Shown in pieces: positions 31,737 to 41,109 of a stretch of 64,000 nucleotides of DNA. The notes beneath the pieces are model-generated. The model did not search any database. It saw only the letters and a list, made by a program, of their open reading frames with translations, and was not told where the DNA came from. Source of the DNA: Methylobacillus methanolivorans (GTDB lineage: Bacteria; Pseudomonadota; Gammaproteobacteria; Burkholderiales; Methylophilaceae); the NCBI RefSeq assembly GCF_020531845.1, contig NZ_JAJAVF010000005.1, positions 193,667 through 257,666 of the forward strand, read 5' to 3'. The number at the start of each line of letters is the position of its first letter. Position 1 is the first letter of the stretch. The translations under genes and the position numbers were made by a program.

Positions 31737-31858
31737 GAGGCCCCTTTACCGGATACTGGCACCATTTCGCACAGGTGACAGCATGTTGTGTTAATGAAAT
31801 CAGGAGTCGAGAATCGCCAACCGCCTGGAGATGAGCAATCAACTTTTGGCTGGCGATA

Positions 31859-31894
31859 CCCCACAAAACTCCACTTTTCTCCACTAACACCCAC
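31859..31894 (-). promoter_or_regulatory. Four MraZ boxes (GTGG repeats, 10-bp period)
   Basis: On the minus strand GTGG begins every 10 bp: complements of CCAC at 31891-31894, 31881-31884, 31871-31874 and 31861-31864, giving GTGGGT, GTGGAG, GTGGAG, GTGGGG. MraZ is known to bind direct repeats of this type separated by 5 bp. The first box overlaps the -10 hexamer, so MraZ binding would block transcription start. Confidence 0.8.
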
Positions 31895-31921
31895 TATAGA
31901 TAAAAAAAAATGCCAATGCAA
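31893..31921 (-). promoter_or_regulatory. Promoter of the mraZ/dcw operon
   Basis: TTGCAT (31916-31921), a 17-bp T-rich spacer and TATAGT (31893-31898; 5 of 6 bases of consensus). Directly followed by the MraZ boxes. The predicted leader is about 150 nt. Confidence 0.6.
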
Positions 31922-32118
31922 GGGCTTTTTTAGGATTTTTCCTTTACAGGACAATGACTTAGATGATTTCCGTGAGAAAATTTTTATCCTTAAGAAATAA
32001 GGAGATAGGAAATGTAGTGAAAGTGCTTTATGAGAAACGCTAAAGAGGTGATTGAATCTTGGTAGAAGGAATGAAAAAGAGAAAGTATTGACCAGGCTGG
32101 TCGCAAAAATACAAGAAA

Positions 32119-32452
32119 ATGAAGCTGGCCGATAAGCCGGGTTTTGTTCCCGCAATGCGGGCGGCAGCCATTCATCTAGGCCTGGCGTTACCACCAGGCT
32201 CAAGCAGCCTACCCGGTAGCAGCGCGAGCCACGCCATTGCTACCCTATTTGGCCTTGCTCCGGATGGAGGTTACCGCGTTTCACATCCACCTTACGGCTT
32301 ACTCGTCTCTGTGGCCCTATTCCTCGCCTTGGCCTTTAAGTTTTGCAACTTAAAGGTTGCTGCGTACGGCCGTTAGCCGTCATCCCGCTCTATGGAGCCC
32401 GGACTTTCCTCCCCTCGCTTACGCGAGCGGCGGCTGCCTGGCCAGCTTCGGC
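32119..32452 (-). ncRNA. rnpB: RNase P RNA, type A
   Basis: The catalytic RNA that removes 5' leaders from pre-tRNAs. On the minus strand the 5' end reads GAAGCUGGCCAGGCAGCCGC near 32449, followed by the universal P4/CR-I segment GAGGAAAGUCCGGGCUCC (32394-32411). Later come GGAGCAAGGCCAAAUAGGG, GGUAGGCUGCUUGAGCC and AGAUGAAUGGCUG. The 3' end is AACCCGGCUUAUCGGCCAGC near 32119-32140. These match the bacterial type A consensus closely. End points are approximate by a few bases. It lies between pyrC and mraZ. Confidence 0.95.
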
Positions 32453-32513
32453 ACTCAGTTTACCACAAGCCCTGTCTACAGCACTCAAGGACTGGAACAA
32501 ACCAAGCAAGGCC

Positions 32514-33554
32514 CTACTTCAAGCGCCAGGCAATGGTACTGCCTGCACGCAAAGGTACCAGCTCATCATCGACAAATGGCAGGCTGACTGGCACTTCCCA
32601 TGCCGCCTTCTCTAGCGTGACCGTATCCACATTGCGTGGCAAGCGATAAAAATCTGGCCCGTGAAAGCTGGCAAACCCTTCCAGTTTATCCAATGCACCT
32701 ACCACCTCGAACGCCTCTGCATATAGCTCTATTCCAGCATGTGCAGTGTACATGCCCGCACAACCGCAAGCCGCTTCTTTTGCAGACTTGGCATGCGGGG
32801 CACTATCTGTTCCAAGGAAAAACTTGGGATTCCCTGACGTGGCGGCAGCCACCAGCGCCAGACGATGCTCCTCGCGCTTGAGCACTGGCAGGCAATAGTG
32901 ATGTGGTCGAATCCCGCCATTAAACATGGCATTACGGTTCATCAGCAGGTGATGAGCCGTCACGGTAGCCGCGATATTGTCAGGTGCCTCAGTGACAAAG
33001 TCAGCCGCATCCTTGGTGGTAATGTGCTCAAATACCACACGCAAGCCCTGGAAGCGCTTTAACAAGGGGATCATATTTCGCTCGATAAAGACCCTTTCCC
33101 TATCAAACACATCAATATCGGCATCAGTCACTTCAGCATGCACCAGCAAGGGTATGCCGTGTCTCTCCATGGCTTCCAACGCTTGCACACAATGTCCAAG
33201 ATTGGTCACGCCAGAGTCCGAATTGGTCGTGGCTCCCGCTGGATAAAGCTTCACGCCATGGACGATGCCGCTTTCCTTCGCGATGGTGATATCTGCTGCA
33301 CTGGTGTTATCTGTCAGGTACAAGGTCATCAAGGGCTCAAACCTTGAACCTGCTGGCAAAGCCTGCAAGATGCGCTCGCGATAGGCTCGTGCTAGCGCAG
33401 TGGTCGTCACGGGCGGGCGCAAATTGGGCATCACGATCGCACGCCCGAAGCGCTTTGCAGTATCAGGCAGCACGGCAGATAAAGCTGCACCATCGCGCAA
33501 GTGCAGATGCCAATCATCAGGACGGGTAATCGTGATCGTAGTCGTAGTCGTCAT
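32514..33554 (-). CDS. pyrC: Dihydroorotase
   Basis: A 346-residue class II dihydroorotase, closing carbamoyl-aspartate to dihydroorotate in pyrimidine synthesis. It shows the zinc motif [10 protein letters not shown] (His16, His18), the [17 protein letters not shown] segment whose Lys is the carbamylated metal bridge in this family, later metal-ligand His segments ([14 protein letters not shown]) and GTDSAPH with the catalytic Asp. Length equals E. coli PyrC (348). The N-terminus has an unusual run of Thr ([10 protein letters not shown]). Confidence 0.95.
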   Translation of the reverse strand: MTTTTTITITRPDDWHLHLRDGAALSAVLPDTAKRFGRAIVMPNLRPPVTTTALARAYRERILQALPAGSRFEPLMTLYLTDNTSAADITIAKESGIVHGVKLYPAGATTNSDSGVTNLGHCVQALEAMERHGIPLLVHAEVTDADIDVFDRERVFIERNMIPLLKRFQGLRVVFEHITTKDAADFVTEAPDNIAATVTAHHLLMNRNAMFNGGIRPHHYCLPVLKREEHRLALVAAATSGNPKFFLGTDSAPHAKSAKEAACGCAGMYTAHAGIELYAEAFEVVGALDKLEGFASFHGPDFYRLPRNVDTVTLEKAAWEVPVSLPFVDDELVPLRAGSTIAWRLK

Positions 33555-33588
33555 GAAACTCTCTATTCAATATATCTAACTATAGTAT

Positions 33589-34434
33589 TCAGGATTGCTT
33601 GAGGCTGAGGGCCAACTCATAAAGTGCATTTTTCTTGGCCCCGGTAATCTCAGTGGCCAGCTTGACCGCCTGCTTCAAGGGTAATTCAGCCAATAGCAAC
33701 GTCAGCACCCGCACCGCCTCATCATCAAGTACAACCGCTTCCTTCACCGGCGCAGGCGCTACCAGCAACACAAACTCACCACGCTGGCGATTACTATCAG
33801 CCTCTAGCCACGTCTTCGCTTGCGCCAAGGGCAAACGATGTATGGTTTCAAAGGTTTTGGTCAGTTCGCGGGCAATAATCAAGGTACGATCCTGCCCAAG
33901 CACAGTAGCCATGTCTTCCACGCTATCCAGCACCCGGTGTGGCGCCTCGTAAAACACCAGCGTTACCGCGACATCTGCCAACGATTGCAAGGCAGAGCGG
34001 CGCTGGCTACCACTGGCCGGCAAAAAACCATAGAACTGGAACCCTGGCGTCATCACGCCAGATGCTGACATCGCGGCCACCACGGCAGAAGCACCTGGCA
34101 ACGGCACCACCTTGATGCCTGCTGCGTGCGCCAAATCAACCACCACAGCCCCGGGGTCACTCACGCCCGGCGTACCAGCATCACTCACCAATGCAACGGA
34201 TTCCCCTGCCTGCAAGCGTTGTATCAACTGCTCACCAGCCCTGCGCTCATTATGCTCGTGCACAGCCACCAGCTTTTTCTGGATGGCAAAATGTGAGAGC
34301 AGGCCGGAAGTGTGACGCGTATCTTCCGCAGCAACCACATCCACCGCCTTGAGCACCTCCAGCGCCCGCAAGCTGATGTCTTGCAGGTTTCCAATTGGCG
34401 TGGCTACCACATATAATGTTCCACTATGATCCAA
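33589..34434 (-). CDS. rsmI: 16S rRNA 2'-O-methyltransferase (C1402)
   Basis: A ~281-residue SAM-dependent methyltransferase that adds the 2'-O-methyl to C1402, the same nucleotide RsmH methylates on the base. It shows SGTLYVVATPIGNLQDISLRALE, VAAEDTRHTSGLL, LVSDAGTPGVSDPG and VFYEAPHRV. The open frame runs to 34653 but crosses into lpoA. Family members start just before SGTLYVVATP, so a TTG at 34434 is the most likely start, overlapping the divergent lpoA start by 9 bp. A GTG at 34410 is the alternative. Confidence 0.92.
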   Translation of the reverse strand: MDHSGTLYVVATPIGNLQDISLRALEVLKAVDVVAAEDTRHTSGLLSHFAIQKKLVAVHEHNERRAGEQLIQRLQAGESVALVSDAGTPGVSDPGAVVVDLAHAAGIKVVPLPGASAVVAAMSASGVMTPGFQFYGFLPASGSQRRSALQSLADVAVTLVFYEAPHRVLDSVEDMATVLGQDRTLIIARELTKTFETIHRLPLAQAKTWLEADSNRQRGEFVLLVAPAPVKEAVVLDDEAVRVLTLLLAELPLKQAVKLATEITGAKKNALYELALSLKQS

Positions 34435-36072
34435 AGACTGCTCGCCCTTCTGTATTTCACATGGATGTTGCTGCCTATGCAGGTCATGGCAGCAACAACT
34501 GTTCCCAACACCGTCCCGCCGGAGACTCGATTCCACGAAGGCATGGTATGCCTGCAGACCCGCAACATTGATTGTGCCACGCTGGCACTGAACCGGATTC
34601 CCAGCCAGTCGGCTTATGCCAAGCTGCTGGCGGGTAATATTGCTGCTGCGCAACAGGACTTTGATTCTGCTTTCAGGCTACTACTGCCATTAAAAGCCAA
34701 CCCGTCACTCAACAATGAAGCAGCCGCAAGTTTACACGCAAGCCTTGCGCTCGCCTATGAGCAAGAGCCTGATCCCTTGCGTGCATTGGCCGAACGGGTC
34801 ACCGCCGAGAGGTTCCTGGATGATGACCCAAGCCGCAATCACAATCATGAGAAAATCTGGGATGGCTTGAGTCAGCTCAGCCACGAGGAACTCGTCAACA
34901 TCCGTGGTGACAGCCCAGATACTGATATCCAGGGCTGGATCGACCTAGCGCTGGCCGCCAAAGAACAAGACGATAGCGCACTGAAAAACTGGGCCGACTT
35001 TTACCCCGGCCACCCGGCAAGCAAAGGCTTTAGTCAAGAGCTCCTTGCCCAGCGCCCACAAAGCGCAGCAACACCCACAAACACTGCAACCATCGACAAT
35101 CAACCGGGCGGGAAGGTAGGCATTATCCTCCCCTTCGCGGTAGAAGCCTACTACCCAGCTGCGGATGCCATAGAGCAGGGGTTTGCCGCTGCCCAATCAC
35201 AAGCGAAAGATCAACGCGAACTTACGCTATACGCCACCGATGGCAACCCGGCCAATATTGCCGACACCTACCAACATGCCGTCAATGATGGCGTGCAAGT
35301 GATTGTGGGGCCGCTCACGCGAGACGAGGTCACCCGTTTGAGCCAACAGGCGGTTACCATCCCCACCCTGGCCCTGAACCAAAGCGACACCGCTGCCAGC
35401 AATACACCCAACCTCTATATCTTTGGCCTGCCTCTTGAAACGGAAATTACTCAACTCGTCAGGCTGGCACAACGCCTGGGCATGCAAACTGCCACGATCG
35501 CAACAGGCAGCAACCACTTAGCTGAACGCATGGCCGAAGCCTTCAATAGCGAGTGGACTGCAGCAGGCGGACGCATTACGCAACAGCTGGCATTTACGGA
35601 AGGCAGTAACCCCACAGAACTACAGGCAAAAATCACCGCCACCCCGGCAGATATGATCTTTCTTGCGGCCAATTATGAGGAAGCCAGAACAATCCGACCT
35701 TATCTTGATACAGCCACGCCGACCTTTGCCACCTCACACATCTATGCAGGCGTAGCACAAGATAAGGAAAACGATGTCCTGAATGCCATACGTTTCCTGG
35801 ATATGCCCTGGTTGCTCAAGCCAGATGCGACGGAATTTGCGAACCTGCGTCCATCCGCTGCCGACCTTCCACCAGGAGAAATGCAGCGTTGGTTTGCCTT
35901 GGGTGCAGATGCCTATCGCATCCTCACCCACCTGAGCCAGCATCCGCAACAAGCACAGACTTTGCAGGGACTCACAGGCAAGATTAGCATTTCACCTGAA
36001 GGCGTCATTAGCCGCGAATTAGCCAATGGTCGCTTTAGCGCACAAGGTGTTGTGTTGGAAACCACACCTTGA
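34426..36072 (+). CDS. lpoA: Penicillin-binding protein activator LpoA-like
   Basis: A 548-residue periplasmic protein of the LpoA (YraM/LppC) family. Residues ~35-200 are a helical TPR-like part. Residues ~225-545 are a substrate-binding-protein fold (KVGIILPFAVEAYYPAADAIEQGF, VIVGPLTRDEVTRLSQQ). In E. coli LpoA stimulates PBP1A from the outer membrane as a lipoprotein. Here the signal peptide ends VMAATT without a lipobox cysteine, so the protein appears soluble. The ribosome site is weak. It starts the conserved run lpoA-yraN-diaA-dolP, divergent from rsmI as in E. coli. Confidence 0.87.
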   Translation: MIQRLLALLYFTWMLLPMQVMAATTVPNTVPPETRFHEGMVCLQTRNIDCATLALNRIPSQSAYAKLLAGNIAAAQQDFDSAFRLLLPLKANPSLNNEAAASLHASLALAYEQEPDPLRALAERVTAERFLDDDPSRNHNHEKIWDGLSQLSHEELVNIRGDSPDTDIQGWIDLALAAKEQDDSALKNWADFYPGHPASKGFSQELLAQRPQSAATPTNTATIDNQPGGKVGIILPFAVEAYYPAADAIEQGFAAAQSQAKDQRELTLYATDGNPANIADTYQHAVNDGVQVIVGPLTRDEVTRLSQQAVTIPTLALNQSDTAASNTPNLYIFGLPLETEITQLVRLAQRLGMQTATIATGSNHLAERMAEAFNSEWTAAGGRITQQLAFTEGSNPTELQAKITATPADMIFLAANYEEARTIRPYLDTATPTFATSHIYAGVAQDKENDVLNAIRFLDMPWLLKPDATEFANLRPSAADLPPGEMQRWFALGADAYRILTHLSQHPQQAQTLQGLTGKISISPEGVISRELANGRFSAQGVVLETTP

Positions 36073-36413
36073 AACAACTCGGAGATGATGCCGAAGCCCT
36101 GGCCGCCAATTACCTGCAAAGCCAAGGCTTATCATTGCTGGCAAGCAATTATCGTTGCCGCTTTGGCGAAATAGACCTCATCATGCAACAAGGCAACAGC
36201 ATTGTTTTCGTTGAGGTACGCATGCGTAGCCAAGCCACATATGGCGGCGCAGCGGCCAGTATCAATCTTCCCAAGCAGCAAAAACTCATTCGCACTGCCG
36301 AACACTTTCTGCAACAACACGGCCATCAAGCCGCCTGCCGCTTTGATGCAGTGTTGCTCACGGGACTCAACTCAAACCATATTGAATGGATTCAGGACGC
36401 ATTTGGCGCCTGA
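36069..36413 (+). CDS. yraN: YraN family endonuclease-like protein (UPF0102)
   Basis: A 114-residue protein of the UPF0102 family with a predicted PD-(D/E)xK nuclease core: GDDAEALAANYL, NYRCRFGEIDLIM and IVFVEVRMRS supply the acidic and basic residues of the fold. Cellular function is not established. It begins at TTG 36069, overlapping the lpoA stop by 4 nt (TTGA), which is strong evidence for translational coupling. Confidence 0.88.
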   Translation: MKQLGDDAEALAANYLQSQGLSLLASNYRCRFGEIDLIMQQGNSIVFVEVRMRSQATYGGAAASINLPKQQKLIRTAEHFLQQHGHQAACRFDAVLLTGLNSNHIEWIQDAFGA

Positions 36414-36440
36414 TAGCGAAATAACTACCGACATCACACC

Positions 36441-37034
36441 ATGAATGACCTTCACACCCGCATTACCGCACATTTTGAAGAAAGCGGACACCTCAAGCTT
36501 GAGCTAGCCGAACTGCTGGCCACGCCCATTGCCAACTCTGCAGAATTAATTGTTCAAGCGCTCCTCAATGAGAAAAAGATTCTCGCCTGCGGCAATGGTG
36601 GCTCCGCCTCGAATGCACAATACTTTGCATCTCGCATGCTCAACCGCTATGTGCATGAGCGTCCCGGATTAGCCGCCATTGCATTGCCTGCCGACATTTC
36701 AACCCTGACATCGATTGCTAACGACAATCACTTTGAGCAGGTTTTTGCGCGGCAGATCACGGCACTCGGCCATCACGGAGACATCCTGCTGGCCCTGAGC
36801 ACCAGCGGCAACTCCAAGAATATCCTGCACGCCATCTCCGCAGCCAAGGAAGCAGGCATGCACGTCATCGCCTTTAGCGGCGGGGATGGTGGCGAGCTCG
36901 TGGAACTTCTGACAGAAGAAGATATCCATATCGGGGTGCCGCACGAGCACCCTGCTAGAGTCCAGGAAGTTTATATGTTGACCCTGCATTGCATCTGCGA
37001 TGCCATTGATTGTCTTTTGTTAGGAGTGAATTAA
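36441..37034 (+). CDS. diaA: SIS-domain protein DiaA
   Basis: A 197-residue SIS (sugar isomerase) domain protein with ACGNGGSASNAQYFASRML and LSTSGNSKNILHAI. DiaA binds DnaA and stimulates initiation in E. coli; the close paralogue GmhA isomerises sedoheptulose 7-phosphate. Position between yraN and dolP, as in E. coli, favours DiaA, but sequence reading alone does not exclude GmhA activity. The dolP ATG follows its stop by 1 bp. Confidence 0.85.
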   Translation: MNDLHTRITAHFEESGHLKLELAELLATPIANSAELIVQALLNEKKILACGNGGSASNAQYFASRMLNRYVHERPGLAAIALPADISTLTSIANDNHFEQVFARQITALGHHGDILLALSTSGNSKNILHAISAAKEAGMHVIAFSGGDGGELVELLTEEDIHIGVPHEHPARVQEVYMLTLHCICDAIDCLLLGVN

Positions 37035-37035
37035 T

Positions 37036-37620
37036 ATGCGCGCACTTTCCCGCTTACCACTAGCCCCTTTATTCCTGGCGCTGGCCTTATCTACTCAGCT
37101 TGCCGCTTGCGTGCCCGCCGTCATTGGCGGCGCAGCGGCTGGCGGCGCCATGGCTGCCGACCGCAGAACTTCTGGCATTTATATCGAAGACCAGAACATA
37201 GAACTCAAGGCCTCTCACGCCGTCAAGCAAGAACTTGGGGAAAAGAACAACATCACGGTCACCAGTTACAACCGCAATGTCTTGCTTACTGGTGAAGCTG
37301 TAGATGCAGCCAGCAAGGAAGCTGCTGAAAAAGCCGTGCGCACTGTCGATAACGTACGCAATATCACCAATGAGATCGTGATTGATACCAAGAGTACCTT
37401 TAGCGAGCGCAACAATGACACCTACATCACCTCCAAGGTGAAAGCACGTATGGTGAAGGAAAATCGCTTCCCCTCTAACTATGTCAAAGTGGTGACAGAA
37501 GCGACAACCGTGTTCCTACTAGGCATTGTGACCAAGCAAGAGGCTGAAGATGCCGTAGACATTGCGCGTAGCACCAGCGGCGTAGGCAAGGTCGTCAAGG
37601 TATTTGAATATATCGACTAA
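37036..37620 (+). CDS. dolP: Outer-membrane BON-domain lipoprotein DolP
   Basis: A 194-residue lipoprotein. The signal peptide has the lipobox LAAC with Cys25; after it come two BON domains (about 48-115 and 125-192, each with an IxVxSxxxxVxLxGxV-like pattern). DolP (YraP) supports outer-membrane integrity and BAM function in E. coli. AGGAG 9 nt before ATG 37036 marks the start. Last gene of the lpoA run; a long hairpin without a U-tract (37638-37669) lies behind it. Confidence 0.88.
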   Translation: MRALSRLPLAPLFLALALSTQLAACVPAVIGGAAAGGAMAADRRTSGIYIEDQNIELKASHAVKQELGEKNNITVTSYNRNVLLTGEAVDAASKEAAEKAVRTVDNVRNITNEIVIDTKSTFSERNNDTYITSKVKARMVKENRFPSNYVKVVTEATTVFLLGIVTKQEAEDAVDIARSTSGVGKVVKVFEYID

Positions 37621-37709
37621 GCAAGGCATCGCACTGCCACCCAATCAGCCCGTGCGGCTCGATTGGGTGCTAGAATGACCTATAAGATTGAGCGAATGGT
37701 TATATAAGC

Positions 37710-38018
37710 ATGAGCACGACAGAAAAATCAGGCATCAACGAAATCATCATTCAAGGCTTAACCCGTGCTGGCAAGCCTTTCCGCCCCAGTGACTGGGTAG
37801 ATAGAATGTGCAGCACCTACGCCAGCTTCGGCGCAGATCGCAAGTTGCGTTACTCCCCTTATCTCAAACCTCGCGTTATCGAAGGTGTGCGCTGCTTGGC
37901 TGTCGACCTGAAGCTCAAGGATACAAACCCTGAAGGCTTCAACCAACTCATGCATTTTGTCGATGAGAACCAGCTCAATGTACTGGATGCCGACGGCAAC
38001 AGCATCTCTGCGCCATAA
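37710..38018 (+). CDS. DUF3579 domain protein
   Basis: A 102-residue soluble protein of a family known from betaproteobacteria (DUF3579). It reads GLTRAGKPFRPSDWVDRMCSTYASFG then the basic stretch KLRYSPYLKPRVIEGVRCLAVDLKL. Function is not known. It stands alone between dolP and the PilZ-like gene, with 89 and 126 bp gaps. Confidence 0.75.
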   Translation: MSTTEKSGINEIIIQGLTRAGKPFRPSDWVDRMCSTYASFGADRKLRYSPYLKPRVIEGVRCLAVDLKLKDTNPEGFNQLMHFVDENQLNVLDADGNSISAP

Positions 38019-38144
38019 ATATTCTCAGACAGTCCACCACTTATAGGTAACAAGCTGGTAAAGCGCCACAGGCTTTATTCAGGCAGTGACAAAACAACCA
38101 AGACTAATTACCATCCCCACTTTAAAGGGGATTAAGATGAGGGG

Positions 38145-39680
38145 ATGGTCTTGAATTTGAATGTACCAGTGCTGGTGGATCATCCACTCATTGTCGCGGA
38201 GACAAGGCCAGCCAAGATTATCAAGTTCCTGAACGCGCTCCCGGTCACCAATATTCTGGAAACCTCCCAAGCGTTGCAAGAAGAGCTGGAAATCCTGAAT
38301 AGGCAAAAGGTTGCAGCGGATACCCGGATCAAAGCGCTAGAAACTTACCGCCCGGCGATCATCTCAACCACGGAGTCGCTTGCTAGCCACTACTGCAACG
38401 CGCCGCTCCCTCTCCCTGAGCAAGAAAAGCAATATGCGGCCTTAGCCAACACCTTGTGGACAGAAATGGCCTACGGCTACAAGCTTGCCCTGCTTGACTT
38501 TGAAGCCAAGCTGTTCAAATTTGGCGGCACTAAACCCATTGCACTGTGCCTGCATCGCATACTGGATGCCTTGCGCATGCAGCTCGAGATTTATTATGAA
38601 ACCTACCGTGCGCAACCTCCTTCGCTCTGGGGTGAATTGCACCAAGTGTATTCTTTTACCGTACAACGCGAGCTAGAAACCAGTACGGTTGAAGATTCAG
38701 TACGTCATCAACTCCTGCCGATCAGCCATATTTACAAGCAAGCTCTCTTGCTCAGCCTGGCCGACCCGCAACATCTCTCCCAGCGAGACATCAAGTTAAC
38801 CTGCGACTACATTACCCGATTCGCACATCTCACCCAGCTACAACGCCCTGAGACCATTGAAAACCCAGCGGCTATTTTTCTGATCTCCAGCAACCGGGAT
38901 AAACCACCCGTACCCCTAGGAAAACGCTTGCGCAAAGTCGACGAAGAACAAGATTTCTTCTTATTGACTATGGATCTAGCGCGCCAGATCCATCAACACA
39001 TCAAACAAGGCCAGCTTGGCCCATTCCCGGCAGAAGCTGGCTTGCCAGAAAGCGCAAGCCAGCCACGCTATCAGGATTTGCTGACCTATTTACTGCGTCA
39101 TTGGGGAGCATCTCCCAAGCGAATTTTCACGCGCACACCGAAGAATGATGGCATTGAGCTGGCGATTGGTTTACCAGCATTACATCACACACTCATCACC
39201 AAGAACCTGTCCACCTCAGACAACATCCCTGGCAAGCTGCCTCGCAATTCACGCTGGCAAGCACTCAACATCAGCGCGGGCGGTATGGCCTTGCGTAAAC
39301 TTCCAGCGGCGGAAGCACACTTACATATTGGTGACTTGGTCGGTGTAAGAATCAGCCATACCACGCACTGGGCAATTGGTGTGTTGCGTTGGGCAAGCCA
39401 TACTGAGAATCGCCATCTCGATATCGGCATTCAGCTCTTAGCGCCAGAAGCCAAGCCTATCAACATGCAGACGGAAGATAACGGCACGGTGCCCTTGTTC
39501 TTATTGCCCGAAATACCTACGCTCAAGCAGTCACCCTCCCTGATTGGCGCACCGGGCACTTACGGCCCGGCAAAAAACATAGAGCTGCTGCTTGAAGATG
39601 GGAGCCATCAACGCGTGATGATTACGCGTCTGATCGAGCGCACCAATCAATTTGATCACTTTCAGTTCAGCGCTGTATAA
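38145..39680 (+). CDS. PilZ-like domain protein, function unknown
   Basis: A 511-residue cytosolic protein. The first ~330 residues are mostly helical and unrecognised. Residues ~370-450 resemble a PilZ domain: LPRNSRWQALNISAGGMALRKLP matches the (D/N)xSxxG signature, preceded by an RxxR-like pair, then HIGDLVGVRI. PilZ domains usually bind cyclic di-GMP, but the Arg spacing is not canonical, so binding is uncertain. An EAL gene is convergent just downstream, which supports a cyclic di-GMP context. The start is unclear: AGGGG directly touches ATG 38145, while a TTG at 38151 would have better spacing. Confidence 0.6.
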   Translation: MVLNLNVPVLVDHPLIVAETRPAKIIKFLNALPVTNILETSQALQEELEILNRQKVAADTRIKALETYRPAIISTTESLASHYCNAPLPLPEQEKQYAALANTLWTEMAYGYKLALLDFEAKLFKFGGTKPIALCLHRILDALRMQLEIYYETYRAQPPSLWGELHQVYSFTVQRELETSTVEDSVRHQLLPISHIYKQALLLSLADPQHLSQRDIKLTCDYITRFAHLTQLQRPETIENPAAIFLISSNRDKPPVPLGKRLRKVDEEQDFFLLTMDLARQIHQHIKQGQLGPFPAEAGLPESASQPRYQDLLTYLLRHWGASPKRIFTRTPKNDGIELAIGLPALHHTLITKNLSTSDNIPGKLPRNSRWQALNISAGGMALRKLPAAEAHLHIGDLVGVRISHTTHWAIGVLRWASHTENRHLDIGIQLLAPEAKPINMQTEDNGTVPLFLLPEIPTLKQSPSLIGAPGTYGPAKNIELLLEDGSHQRVMITRLIERTNQFDHFQFSAV

Positions 39681-39727
39681 GCACTCTAATTAAGCACCAG
39701 CATAGTGCGTCGCTATGGGTTGGCGCA

Positions 39728-40987
39728 CTATTTCACGCCACCGACCTCGTCACTCCAGTTAAAATCAAAACACAGTACGCTAATCTCGCCATGTAACACC
39801 ACGGCCATGGATAACGTGACACACAACTTACCTGTCGCAATCGAAAGATAGGGGCGCGTCATCTGCAATGATCCAGGGTTTTGCAAGGCGCGGCGCAAAT
39901 ATGGACGACGCAACCATACCGCCCCTCGCCCATCTGCAAGCGGTTGATAACAACGATCTGTCACATGCCTAGCACTATCCGCCAGGCAACTTGCCCCAAG
40001 CTGTACCCCTTGCTGATCAAGAATGTAGCACCGATCTGCACCCCTCAACCCCAAGAGTTCGCCAAATGCTTGCTCCTGCACTTTACCCGCCTGCAATTGA
40101 GCGACTGCCTGTACAAAAGCGCTACGATAATAGGCTAGACACTTTTGGGTGGAATCCAGCGCCGACGAAGCCTGATAGCGCTCAAACAAAGACAATATCT
40201 TACCTTCACTATGGGACTCATCAAGCGTATGAGCAGGCATGCCAAAATAATGCCCTTGCACCAGATCAACATCGGTCTCCATGGCAACCATGGCCTCTTC
40301 CAAGGTTTCTATCCCCTCGATAAGCACCAGACTGCCTGCCTCATGGATCAGGGATACGATACCAGGCAACAAGCGCCGTGCCATTGGCTTTTGCATCGCC
40401 TGCACAATCATTGAGCGATCCAGCTTGACGATATCTGGGGCAAGCCGCCAAATGCGCTCGAAGTTGGATTGCCCCGCGCCAAAATCATCGATCGCAACTA
40501 GGCATCCCAGGTCTTTGTAGAAGCCCACCGACTCCGATAATTGAAGCTCATCGTCAATCGCCCCTTCCATAATTTCCACAACGACCCGCTCAGGCGGCAT
40601 ATTATTTTCTTCAAGCAACTGCCTGAAAAACGCACCATATTGCTTTCCCTGCACGATCACGCGAGGATCGACATTCAAGAACAGCCACTCTACGCCATCG
40701 CGCCCCATGCTACAAAAATTACGCAAATGCAGCGCACGTGACAATCGATCCAAATGCACGATGCTCGCTTCATCGCGAGCCAGGGAAAATATCTGGTAAG
40801 GTGAAACCTGCCTACGCCCATCAATGGCACGCAACAAACCCTCATAGCCAACGATACGGCAATGCGACAAGCTATAAATGGGCTGAAAAGCACTATACAA
40901 CTTCACATGCTCATAAGTCGCGAATACCTTGCCGTGCTCTCCAGGCTCATCCAGGAATTGAAACTTGCCTGTCGCGTTTTCGGTCAT
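39728..40987 (-). CDS. EAL-domain cyclic di-GMP phosphodiesterase
   Basis: A 419-residue protein. The EAL domain (about 30-265) retains the metal and catalytic residues: Glu49 in EGL (variant of EAL), Asn105, Glu138, Asp167-Asp168 in DDFGAG, Lys188, Glu224 and Gln244, so it is probably an active phosphodiesterase degrading cyclic di-GMP. Residues ~280-415 look like a PAS/Cache-type sensing fold, as in the C-terminal part of Bacillus YkuI; that is inference from layout. No membrane helix is seen. Convergent with the PilZ-like gene. Confidence 0.85.
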   Translation of the reverse strand: MTENATGKFQFLDEPGEHGKVFATYEHVKLYSAFQPIYSLSHCRIVGYEGLLRAIDGRRQVSPYQIFSLARDEASIVHLDRLSRALHLRNFCSMGRDGVEWLFLNVDPRVIVQGKQYGAFFRQLLEENNMPPERVVVEIMEGAIDDELQLSESVGFYKDLGCLVAIDDFGAGQSNFERIWRLAPDIVKLDRSMIVQAMQKPMARRLLPGIVSLIHEAGSLVLIEGIETLEEAMVAMETDVDLVQGHYFGMPAHTLDESHSEGKILSLFERYQASSALDSTQKCLAYYRSAFVQAVAQLQAGKVQEQAFGELLGLRGADRCYILDQQGVQLGASCLADSARHVTDRCYQPLADGRGAVWLRRPYLRRALQNPGSLQMTRPYLSIATGKLCVTLSMAVVLHGEISVLCFDFNWSDEVGGVK

Positions 40988-41080
40988 TTATGAAGCCCTG
41001 TCGTGATGGATTAAGCGATTTCTGCACTATAGATCACAAAAATCCATGCATCCCAGCAATATCTATGCCTGATTCAATAC

Positions 41081-41109
41081 TTCACTTGCAGGATTTTTTT
41101 CGCTAGGAT
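41081..41109 (+). promoter_or_regulatory. Possible trxA promoter
   Basis: TTCACT (41081-41086), 17 bp, TAGGAT (41104-41109), 86 bp before trxA. Each hexamer has 4 of 6 consensus bases. An 8-bp inverted repeat with 3-bp spacer (41098-41116) is centred on the -10 box. Confidence 0.35.

Larger units (their letters stand above)
31737..32118. other. AT-rich intergenic region between mraZ and rnpB
   Basis: 382 bp without a convincing gene. The half nearest mraZ holds the dcw promoter, the MraZ boxes and a ~150-nt leader. The half nearest rnpB is strongly AT-rich and would contain the rnpB 3' end, but I see no clear hairpin-plus-U terminator. The short open frames here overlap these signals and have no recognisable protein features. 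Confidence 0.6.

Noticed and set aside
37638..37669. Strong hairpin after dolP as intrinsic terminator
   Set aside because: The stem is good but no U-tract follows on either strand; left as an unassigned hairpin.
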